Source: Sphingobium sp.
GTDB taxonomy: Bacteria > Pseudomonadota > Alphaproteobacteria > Sphingomonadales > Sphingomonadaceae
Length of the DNA: 15,109 nt
Assembly (NCBI RefSeq): GCF_003248505.1
Contig: NZ_QFOA01000081.1
Coordinates: 1 to 15,109 of the forward strand
Direction of reading: 5' to 3'
Shown: positions 7,719 through 13,869 of the stretch, in pieces
How the letters are laid out: each line of letters starts with the position of its first letter
Numbering within the stretch: the first letter of the stretch is position 1
Made by a program: the position numbers and the translations under genes
Notes under the pieces: model-generated
The model's input: only the letters and a program-made list of their open reading frames with translations
The model's database searches: none
What the model was told of the DNA's origin: nothing

Positions 7719-7730
7719 TTGCGCCATATG
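7687..7730 (+). promoter_or_regulatory. Candidate activator-type promoter for the TonB-dependent receptor
   Basis: An 11-nt periodic array CTGTCTT / CTTAAAT / CTGTCTT begins at 7688, 7699 and 7710. It is followed after 8 nt by CATATG (7725-7730), a possible -10 element. The layout resembles promoters where an OmpR/PhoB-family regulator replaces the -35 box, and CTGTCTT is one base from the CTGTCAT half-site of Pho boxes. It would give a leader of about 40 nt before the ATG at 7779. The function is inferred. Confidence 0.35.
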
Positions 7731-7778
7731 TGCCGGCCCGACGAACAGCGAATCGTTCGAAAGGGGCTCGATACCACT

Positions 7779-10286
7779 ATGTTTCAAAGTCTAACCAAGG
7801 CAACTCTGCTGGCTGGCGCGGCGCTTGCCGTTATGAACGCGCCTGTTGCGTTCGGGCAGGATCAGGCCCCGCAGGCCACGACCGCCGCCGACGCGGAAGC
7901 GGGTCTTGGCGAAATCGTGGTGACCGCCACGAAGCGCGAGACCAACCTTCAGGAAACCCCGATCGCGATGGCGGTCCTCGGCACCGAAGCGCTCAAGGAC
8001 CGGCACGTGCAGAGCCTGTACGATCTGGCCGACGGTTCGGTCCCGTCGCTGCGCATCGCCACGTTCGAAGCGCGTCAAAGCGCGCTCACCATCGGCATTC
8101 GCGGCATCGTGCCGCTCGACGCCAACCAGCCCGCCCGCGAACAGGGTGTCGGCATCTATGTCGACGGCGTCTACCTCGGTCGCCAGCATGGCCTTAACGC
8201 CGCACTGTTCGACGTGGAGCGGGTCGAAGTGCTCAAGGGGCCGCAGGGAACGCTGTTCGGTCGCAATACCGAAGGCGGCGCGCTCAGCATCGTCAGCAAG
8301 GCTCCCACCGGCGAATGGGGCGGTCGTATCGACGCAGGCATCGGCAATTACGGCGCGCACACGGGCGGCTTCCACATCAACCTCCCCGAAACCGCAGGGT
8401 TCAGCGTCAAGCTGGACGGCGTGATCCAGCATCAGGACGAAACCACCAAGAACCCGCTCGCCGGGCAGGTCGGCTGGAACTATTACAACCGCAAAGGCGT
8501 GCGCGCCGCCGTGCGCTGGCAGCCGACGAGCAGCATCACCAACGATTTCAGCTACGACGTCGCGAAGGACGAGAACACGCCCTTCTACAGCCAGCTGCTG
8601 AACTTCAACCCCAACAACTGCGTCGCCGGACCGGTCGCCAATTCGCCGCGCTGCCAGCTGCCGGGAATCAACTATACCACGCTGAGCGGCACCGTACGTC
8701 CGGTCCTGCCGGGCGTGGAGATCAACGGCGATACCCGCATGAAGACCGCCGACATCGGCGTGCCGCAGCAGGTCAGCACCGACAAGACGCACGGCTTCAC
8801 CAACAATCTGCGCTGGACGGTTTCGCCTGAAATCGAACTGCGCTCGATCACTGCATGGCGCGGCGTCGATGTCGAACAGTGGGACAATTCGGGTGGCGCG
8901 CATCGTCCGCCGGTCGTTAACCTGACTGCCGCCTGCACGCAGGCCGCACCGTGCGGGTTCAGCCGCTACAGCCTTGCAGGGCTGCGCCAGCGGCAGTTCA
9001 CCCAGGAACTGCAGGCGGTCGGCACCGTCGGGTCGATCGATTATGTCGCGGGCCTGTTCTACTTCAACGAACATGTCAGCGACGACGCCTCCACCCCCAA
9101 CTCCAACGGCGTGTATCTGAACGCACAGGGCCAGCCGGTCTATGTTACGCTGGACCCGTGCCGTGGTTCGGGCGGCTTCGGCTCGATCCGGGGTTGCCGC
9201 TCGATCGACCGCGCGTCCGAAGTCTGGTCGAAGAGCTATGCCGCCTACGGCCAGGCGACCTGGAACGCGACAGACCAACTGCACTTCACGGTCGGCGCGC
9301 GCTATACGCAGGACAAGAAGCGCGGCGTTCTCAACTTCTTCCGTAACGTGAACTACAACCTTCCGGCCAACGCTGCGATCGTCGCCGGGAACGGGTACTC
9401 ACCGCTGGACGAAAAGTGGAACCGCTTCAATCCGATGGCCACGATCGCCTATGACGTGACCGACGATGTCCATGTCTACGCGAAATATGCGACCGGCTAT
9501 CGCGCCGGCGGCGCCAGCTCGCGCACGGCCAATTATCAGGCTTTCGATCCTGAAGACGTGAAGTCCTACGAAGCAGGCCTCAAGGCCGATTTCTGGGATC
9601 GCCGCGCACGGTTCAACCTTGCCGGATACATCATGGATCGCAAAGACAGCCAGATCGACATCAGCTTCATCCAGTTCGCGGGTGGCTCCAGCGTCAACGT
9701 GCTGCGCACGATCAATGCGGGCGGCACGACGAAGATCCGGGGCGTCGAAGCGGATCTGACGGTTCAGCCGGTCGACGGCCTGACGCTTAACGCATCCTAC
9801 GCCTATACCTACACCAAGATTCCCCTGGTGCCGATTACCTTCACCGCCGGAGGTGCGACCTCGCAGCCCTATCTCCAGCAATTCTACATCCCCTTCACCC
9901 CGCGCAACGCGGCAAGCGGATCGGTCGATTACAGCCTTCCGATCGGCGGCAGCGACGCGTCGGTCAAGTTCCACGTCGATGCCAACTATGCGCAGGCGAC
10001 ACAGGCGTTCGACCAGTTCGATACCAAGGCGGACGCGTCCTTCCTGGTCAACGGTCGCATCTCCTTCGCCGATCTGGACGTGGGCTATGGCCGCAAGCTG
10101 ACGCTGAGCATCTGGGGCCGCAACCTGTTCGACGAGCAATATGTGTTCCGCCGCGATCCGTCGAACAGCCTGCCCGCCGCACCGACGAGCAGCATTACGA
10201 CGGGCAGCATCGGCAACACGCTGGGCGACTATGGCAACTTCAACGCGCCCCGCACTTTCGGCGCGGAAGCCAGCATCCGCTTCTAA
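7779..10286 (+). CDS. TonB-dependent outer-membrane receptor
   Basis: Outer-membrane beta-barrel that imports a ligand using energy from TonB-ExbBD. The 835-residue product begins with a signal peptide (MFQSLTKATLLAGAALAVMN, cleavage likely after AFG at about residue 26). Then come a TonB box EIVVTA (45-50), a plug domain to about 180 with ERVEVLKGPQGTLFGRNTEGG (147-167), a 22-strand-type barrel, and a C-terminal strand ending in SIRF with the terminal Phe used in barrel assembly. I chose the ATG at 7779 because the signal peptide starts there; the frame opens at a TTG at 7719. A GGGG ribosome-binding stretch lies 12 nt upstream. The mature protein has exactly six cysteines in three close pairs (281/292, 386/392, 461/473). 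Plug and TonB-box style match sphingomonad receptors. The substrate cannot be read from the sequence: no TonB, siderophore or polysaccharide gene is adjacent. Confidence 0.95.
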   Translation: MFQSLTKATLLAGAALAVMNAPVAFGQDQAPQATTAADAEAGLGEIVVTATKRETNLQETPIAMAVLGTEALKDRHVQSLYDLADGSVPSLRIATFEARQSALTIGIRGIVPLDANQPAREQGVGIYVDGVYLGRQHGLNAALFDVERVEVLKGPQGTLFGRNTEGGALSIVSKAPTGEWGGRIDAGIGNYGAHTGGFHINLPETAGFSVKLDGVIQHQDETTKNPLAGQVGWNYYNRKGVRAAVRWQPTSSITNDFSYDVAKDENTPFYSQLLNFNPNNCVAGPVANSPRCQLPGINYTTLSGTVRPVLPGVEINGDTRMKTADIGVPQQVSTDKTHGFTNNLRWTVSPEIELRSITAWRGVDVEQWDNSGGAHRPPVVNLTAACTQAAPCGFSRYSLAGLRQRQFTQELQAVGTVGSIDYVAGLFYFNEHVSDDASTPNSNGVYLNAQGQPVYVTLDPCRGSGGFGSIRGCRSIDRASEVWSKSYAAYGQATWNATDQLHFTVGARYTQDKKRGVLNFFRNVNYNLPANAAIVAGNGYSPLDEKWNRFNPMATIAYDVTDDVHVYAKYATGYRAGGASSRTANYQAFDPEDVKSYEAGLKADFWDRRARFNLAGYIMDRKDSQIDISFIQFAGGSSVNVLRTINAGGTTKIRGVEADLTVQPVDGLTLNASYAYTYTKIPLVPITFTAGGATSQPYLQQFYIPFTPRNAASGSVDYSLPIGGSDASVKFHVDANYAQATQAFDQFDTKADASFLVNGRISFADLDVGYGRKLTLSIWGRNLFDEQYVFRRDPSNSLPAAPTSSITTGSIGNTLGDYGNFNAPRTFGAEASIRF

Positions 10287-10306
10287 AACACGACGATCGT
10301 CCCAGG

Positions 10307-10342
10307 AAAACCGGCGCGGATCATCTGTCCGCGCCGGTTTTT
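10307..10342. terminator. Strong bidirectional intrinsic terminator
   Basis: AAAACCGGCGCGGA (10307-10320) and TCCGCGCCGGTTTT (10328-10341) form a perfect 14-bp stem with a 7-nt loop (TCATCTG). A T-run follows on the plus strand and the A-run gives U's on the minus strand, so it can stop both the receptor gene (stop 21 nt upstream) and the convergent sensor kinase gene, whose TAG begins right at 10343-10345. Confidence 0.93.
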
Positions 10343-11680
10343 CTATGCGGGCAGGGTGACGACGATGCGCAGGCCGGGCTCTGCATTCTCCAGCGACAGC
10401 GCACCTTGGTGCAGGCGGACGATCGCGCCGACGAGCGGCAGGCCGAGCCCATGCCCCCGCTCATGTCGACTGGCGTCCAGGCGCCCGAAACGCCGCATGA
10501 CGAGCTGTCGCTGTTCTGCAGGGATGCCCGGCCCGTCATCCTCGATCACGAAGTGGACGCCGCCGGTCATCGCTTCGACCCGTACCGCAATGCCGGTGCC
10601 CGGGGGCGTATGCCGGATCGCATTTTCCACCAGGTTGAGGATCATCTGTGCCAACAGCTGCGGGTCGCCCCGCACCGGTGCATACCTGCCGCCGACTGTC
10701 AGGGATTGCCCCTTTTCGTCCGCGATGGGACGCGCCATGTCGACCATGGTACGAGCGATCTCATCCAATCCGACCGACTGAAAGCCCGCCCGGCGCGCGC
10801 CGCTCTCTATCTCCGATATTCGTAGCAACGCGGCGAACATTTCGAGAAGCTGGTCCGCTTGCATCAGCGCCGCCTGCACCTGCACCTTCGCGCGCTCTGG
10901 ATGCCCGGCCCGCTCCAGCAGCGCAAGTTCGTTGCGCAATCGCGCAAGCGGCGTCCTCAACTCATGCGCGATATCGTTGGAAACATTACGCACTTCGGCC
11001 ATCAATTGCCCTATCCGGTCGAGCATCCGGTTGAAGGCGGCGGCCTGCCTGTCGAATTCCCCGCCATCCCCCTTTAGCGGAACGCGGCGCGAAAGGTCGC
11101 CATCGGAAATCGACTCGGCAGCCATACGCAACTGATCGATCCGTTCGCCCACCAGCCTTCGAAACAGCAGCAATCCCACCAATACCACCAGTATGATGGC
11201 ACCGAAGCCGCCGATATAGATACGCTGGCGAATGTCGAAATAGTCGTCGAACGGCTCGGTTTCTGCGAAGACCGCAAGCCTCGATCCATTCCCCAGGTCG
11301 CGCACCAGCACACGCCCCGCGCTCAACCCCTCGATCCTGTCGCGCCGGTCGAGGGAAGAATAGCCCAGGGGAAGCGGGCGAGAAAATCGGACATTACCGG
11401 CAATCGGTCGCCCCGCTTTGTCGGTCAACAACATCCCCAGATCGGCGGTATCGCGGACGTGCGTGATGGCTTCCATCCGTGCCCCGATCGCCCGAACGCC
11501 TTCGCGGGTGCCCGGCGGCGCGATTGCATGGCTTTCGGCCAGAACGCGTTCGTCCACCAGGGCAGTGATCATCGACAGGGTGGTGAAATACGTACCGAAA
11601 CCTGCCGCAGCGGTCACCAGTATGAAGAGCGCGATGAAGGCGATCGTCAAACCGCGCAGCGATTGCAGCCGGGGCATCAT
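10343..11680 (-). CDS. HAMP-containing sensor histidine kinase of an OmpR-type pair
   Basis: Inner-membrane sensor that autophosphorylates and passes phosphate to the regulator encoded just upstream. The 445-residue product shows TM helix 1 (about 10-32), a periplasmic sensor region of about 120 residues, TM helix 2 (about 156-174) and a HAMP domain (about 175-228). The H-box NDIAHELRTPLARLRN has His239, and the ATPase domain has the N-box NLVENAIRHTPPGTG (Asn353), G1 DDGPGIP and G2 GHGLGLPLV. All catalytic motifs are intact. The ATG at 11678-11680 overlaps the regulator stop as ATGA, so the pair is translationally coupled; a second ATG follows directly. No recognisable PAS or ligand fold is evident in the periplasmic part, so the signal is unknown. 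The gene ends against the bidirectional terminator, convergent with the receptor gene. Confidence 0.94.
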   Translation of the reverse strand: MMPRLQSLRGLTIAFIALFILVTAAAGFGTYFTTLSMITALVDERVLAESHAIAPPGTREGVRAIGARMEAITHVRDTADLGMLLTDKAGRPIAGNVRFSRPLPLGYSSLDRRDRIEGLSAGRVLVRDLGNGSRLAVFAETEPFDDYFDIRQRIYIGGFGAIILVVLVGLLLFRRLVGERIDQLRMAAESISDGDLSRRVPLKGDGGEFDRQAAAFNRMLDRIGQLMAEVRNVSNDIAHELRTPLARLRNELALLERAGHPERAKVQVQAALMQADQLLEMFAALLRISEIESGARRAGFQSVGLDEIARTMVDMARPIADEKGQSLTVGGRYAPVRGDPQLLAQMILNLVENAIRHTPPGTGIAVRVEAMTGGVHFVIEDDGPGIPAEQRQLVMRRFGRLDASRHERGHGLGLPLVGAIVRLHQGALSLENAEPGLRIVVTLPA

Positions 11681-12354
11681 GCTCGCAGCGTGTAGCCCAT
11701 TCCGCGCTGCGTGCTGATGGGATCGTCTCCCCGCTCCATCAATTTGACGCGCAGATGCCGGATATGCGCATCCACGATGTTGGTGGTCGGCATGAAGTCG
11801 AGACCCCACACTTTTTCGATCAGCATGGGCCGCGTGACGACGGAGCCTGCATGGCGCGCCAGTTCCAGCAGCAGCTTGAACTCCGTCTGCGACAGGTTGA
11901 GCGGCTCGCCGCCGCGCCATGCGCGCAGTCGCGACGGGCTGACGACGATGTCGCCTGCGCTGACGGTATCGGCGGGCTGGTCGGAAACCCGGCGCGCACG
12001 CACCAGCGCGTTGATCCGCGCGTTGAGTTCCATCGGGTCGACCGGCTTGACGACATAATCGTCCGCCCCCGCCTCCAGCCCTTCCACCTTGTCGTAGACG
12101 TGACCGAGGGCCGTCAGCATGAGCACGGGAACCGTGACGGAGGCATCGCGCATCTGCCGCAACAGGGTGATCCCGTCGATGGAAGGCATCATCCAGTCCA
12201 GGATCACGGCATCGAAAGCCTGCCTCCCTATCATCGCCATGGCGGCACCGCCGTCATTGGCGGTTTCGACCTTATGCCCGAAATCGGCAAGCTGTTCGGC
12301 CAGTTGCCGTTGCAACTGGCGGTCGTCTTCGGCGAGGAGGATGTGAAGGGTCAT
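11677..12354 (-). CDS. OmpR/PhoB-family response regulator
   Basis: DNA-binding regulator paired with the kinase that follows. The 225-residue product has a receiver domain: acidic pocket AEDD (about 8-11), phospho-acceptor Asp53 in VILDWMMP, Thr81 and Lys103 (VVKPVDP). A C-terminal winged-helix domain contains LNLSQTEFKLLLELARHAG and TNIVDAHIRHLRVKL, and it ends in RGMGYTLRA. This is the standard OmpR/PhoB layout. The ATG at 12352-12354 starts MTLHILLAEDD; the frame stays open upstream to 12687, but that 111-residue leader is not part of any receiver domain. It is the first gene of the two-gene unit, behind a 333-nt gap that probably holds its promoter. Regulators of this class bind direct repeats about 11 nt apart, which is relevant to the repeats upstream of the nearby receptor gene. 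Confidence 0.95.
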   Translation of the reverse strand: MTLHILLAEDDRQLQRQLAEQLADFGHKVETANDGGAAMAMIGRQAFDAVILDWMMPSIDGITLLRQMRDASVTVPVLMLTALGHVYDKVEGLEAGADDYVVKPVDPMELNARINALVRARRVSDQPADTVSAGDIVVSPSRLRAWRGGEPLNLSQTEFKLLLELARHAGSVVTRPMLIEKVWGLDFMPTTNIVDAHIRHLRVKLMERGDDPISTQRGMGYTLRA

Positions 12355-12687
12355 ATGCGACGATCCGATGTGTGTCAGTGACTTTGCGACCTTAGCCGTG
12401 CCTCGCTCGATTGACCATGGAGCGGCGTAGACGAACGCGCTATCGTGCCGATGACCGGATGCCGCCGTCGTGGGATTTCGTAGCGAAAAAACATGGTCCC
12501 GCGCCATGCTACTGCTCCGCGCGCCGGGTATCGTCGCGGGATCCGACATTGCAAAATTCAGCGTCCGATACCCCGGTGGAGGAAACCGCATGGCCCCCGT
12601 ATCGGCGCACCGATGGACGCGTACGGCCTCGCTCATCATCGTCATCGATATGGAATGGCTGGGTTGGCTGCCCCCCCGCCCGGTCAT
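12355..12687. other. 333-nt gap between the response regulator and the orphan kinase
   Basis: No convincing gene or intrinsic terminator is seen on either strand. It should hold the promoter of the regulator-kinase pair (minus strand). A 9-bp odd-centred palindrome GTCAGTGAC (12374-12382) sits about 20 nt upstream of the regulator start and could be an operator. A weak TGGTCA-17 nt-TAAGGT pair can be read on the minus strand. A short TTTCG-TAG-CGAAA dyad lies near 12477-12489, followed by an A-run. A plus-strand GGAGG with a following ATG near 12590 is listed separately. Confidence 0.5.
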
Positions 12688-12775
12688 TCAGTTGAGGCAG
12701 GCGGTCGGTAAGTCCAGCCGGGCAACCGCTCCGCGTGAAGGGCCGGGGACCAGCGCGAAATGCCCTCCAAGTTGA
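12590..12775 (+). CDS. Doubtful 61-residue small ORF
   Basis: An ATG at 12590 follows GGTGGAGGAA with a 7-nt spacing, a strong ribosome-binding arrangement. It would encode a 61-residue peptide beginning MAPVSAHRWTRTASLIIVID. I do not recognise it. There is a short hydrophobic stretch (ASLIIVI) but no proper membrane helix, and the last 88 nt run antisense to the end of the kinase gene, where open frames arise by chance. More likely spurious than real. Confidence 0.12.
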   Translation: MAPVSAHRWTRTASLIIVIDMEWLGWLPPRPVIQLRQAVGKSSRATAPREGPGTSAKCPPS

Positions 12776-13707
12776 CTGGCGAGCGCACTGGCGATGCGCA
12801 GGCCGAGCGAAGGCGCCTGTTCGATCGCAAAATCGGGCGAAACCCCCCTGCCGTCATCGGATATCTGAAGGCTCAGCCCTTCAACCGACTCTTCCAGATG
12901 GACGTGGATGGAACCGGCCATGTCAGGCAAGCCATGCTCTATCGCGTTACTGACGGATTCTGCCACGACGAGAGCGAGCGGCACGGTAATGTTCGGGTCC
13001 AGCACCAACCCCTCCGGCGCGCTCACCATCATACGCACATCTTCCCGGCCCGAAGCGACGACGATATCCTCGGTCAGCATTTCGAGAAAGGCGCGCATGT
13101 CCTTCCCCGACCCCGAAGGATCGTAGAGCGCCCGGCTGATCCGGCCGATCAGCGCCAGTCGTGCGGACGCATCGTCCAGCGCACGCCTGGCCACATCGTG
13201 ATCGATATGGCGGCGCTGCAAACCCAGCATCGCGGCGGCGACCTGAAGATTGTTCGACACCCGGTGCTGAAGCTCGCGGAACAGAAGTTCGCGATTGTCC
13301 GCCAGCGCGCGGCTCCGCTCCCGCTCCAGCGCCAGATGATAGTTTGCCCGCTGCATGAAGTGGATCAGCGCGATGTCCACGCCGACGACCCCGACATAGA
13401 ACGACAGGGCCACGGCCACCGCCGGGTTGAAGGTCATCTCATGATAGGGCGGGATGAAGAAAAACCATGAGAGCCCGCCGCACAGGATGGCCGCAAAGAG
13501 GCCCGGCCTGATGCCGAACAGGAAGGAAGCAAGAATGACCGCCGGAAAAAAGGTGACGAATGGATAGCCGGTGGGGAGAATAGGCGCTGCTGCGACGCGC
13601 AAGGCCCAAGCCCCAGCGCATAGAAACATTGTCAACAGATAGGCATAGGCGGGCGTTTCGAAGACCAGCGGAAGGCGCTCCACGAAGCTCTCGTTATTGC
13701 GCTGCAT
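12688..13707 (-). CDS. Orphan membrane histidine kinase, DUF4118 + HisKA_2/HWE type
   Basis: Predicted inner-membrane sensor kinase of 339 residues. The N-terminal third holds four membrane helices (about 22-40, 48-65, 68-86 and 95-117) with the LFGIRPGLFAAILCGGLSWFFFIPP pattern of the DUF4118 domain also seen in KdpD. A short helical linker follows, then a HisKA_2 H-box FRELQHRVSNNLQ (His148). The ATPase domain has Asn254 in AESVSNAIEHGL and ISDDGRGVSPDF, and lacks the classical F-box. There is no PAS, LOV or GAF domain. I chose the ATG at 13705-13707 because GGTGGGGAC lies just upstream; a GTG at 13719 falls inside that site. No response regulator of its own is adjacent, so its partner is elsewhere. 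In alphaproteobacteria such kinases often feed the PhyR general stress pathway; that link is inference here. Confidence 0.9.
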   Translation of the reverse strand: MQRNNESFVERLPLVFETPAYAYLLTMFLCAGAWALRVAAAPILPTGYPFVTFFPAVILASFLFGIRPGLFAAILCGGLSWFFFIPPYHEMTFNPAVAVALSFYVGVVGVDIALIHFMQRANYHLALERERSRALADNRELLFRELQHRVSNNLQVAAAMLGLQRRHIDHDVARRALDDASARLALIGRISRALYDPSGSGKDMRAFLEMLTEDIVVASGREDVRMMVSAPEGLVLDPNITVPLALVVAESVSNAIEHGLPDMAGSIHVHLEESVEGLSLQISDDGRGVSPDFAIEQAPSLGLRIASALASQLGGHFALVPGPSRGAVARLDLPTACLN

Positions 13708-13748
13708 GATTGTCCCCACCGTCTATCGTTACTGTAGCACAACTTTCA

Positions 13749-13765
13749 TCGATCGCCTTGATCGA
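13749..13765. promoter_or_regulatory. Inverted repeat upstream of the orphan kinase
   Basis: TCGATC (13749-13754) and GATCGA (13760-13765) form a 6-bp inverted repeat around a 5-nt spacer, about 42 nt upstream of the kinase ATG, with a third GATCG at 13772-13776. It is a possible operator. GATC-containing words are common in this GC-rich DNA, so chance is a real alternative. Confidence 0.2.
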
Positions 13766-13793
13766 GGTTAGGATCGACCCGCGCACAACGCAA

Positions 13794-13825
13794 TATGGGG
13801 CGCCCGATCCACCGGACGCCCCATA
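13794..13825 (-). terminator. Hairpin terminator candidate downstream of pnp
   Basis: TATGGGGCG (13794-13802) pairs with CGCCCCATA (13817-13825), and on the minus strand four further pairs (one G-U) extend the stem to about 13 bp with a 6-nt loop. It lies about 45 nt beyond the pnp stop, before the kinase promoter region. The following minus-strand bases (TTGCGTTGTG) are only mildly T-rich, so termination may be partial and the hairpin may also protect the pnp mRNA 3' end. Confidence 0.6.
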
Positions 13826-13848
13826 AAGTCATCGATCCTTCCCGTGAT

Positions 13849-13869
13849 GCGCCCGGGGGCGCGCCCGGG
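13849..13869. repeat. Duplicated GCGCCCGGG directly after the pnp stop
   Basis: The 9-mer GCGCCCGGG occurs at 13849-13857 and 13861-13869, 3 nt apart. Each contains the palindrome CCCGGG, so the two copies can also pair with each other or fold as GCGCC/GGCGC. The second copy abuts the pnp TGA (13870-13872). It may form extra structure at the mRNA 3' end. Confidence 0.5.

Noticed and set aside
7719..7778. A TTG at 7719 or an ATG at 7728 as the receptor start.
   Set aside because: Either would put up to 20 charged residues in front of a normal signal peptide; the ATG at 7779 begins the signal peptide directly.
7791..9284. A 497-residue minus-strand frame antisense to the receptor gene.
   Set aside because: It is in codon register with the receptor frame and has no recognisable domain or ribosome binding site; the same rare-codon artefact explains it.
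11681..11920. An upstream start for the sensor kinase, adding 80 residues.
   Set aside because: It would overlap the response regulator gene heavily. The ATGA overlap start at 11680 leads straight into the first membrane helix.
12355..12687. An N-terminal extension of the response regulator by 111 residues, starting directly at the stop of the upstream kinase gene.
   Set aside because: The receiver domain begins canonically at MTLHILLAEDD; the extension has no domain and a disordered, Arg/Ser-rich composition.
13708..13793. A general-stress (EcfG-type, GGAAC-N16/17-CGTT) promoter in front of the HisKA_2 kinase.
   Set aside because: No GGAAC with a correctly spaced CGTT was found on the minus strand in this region.
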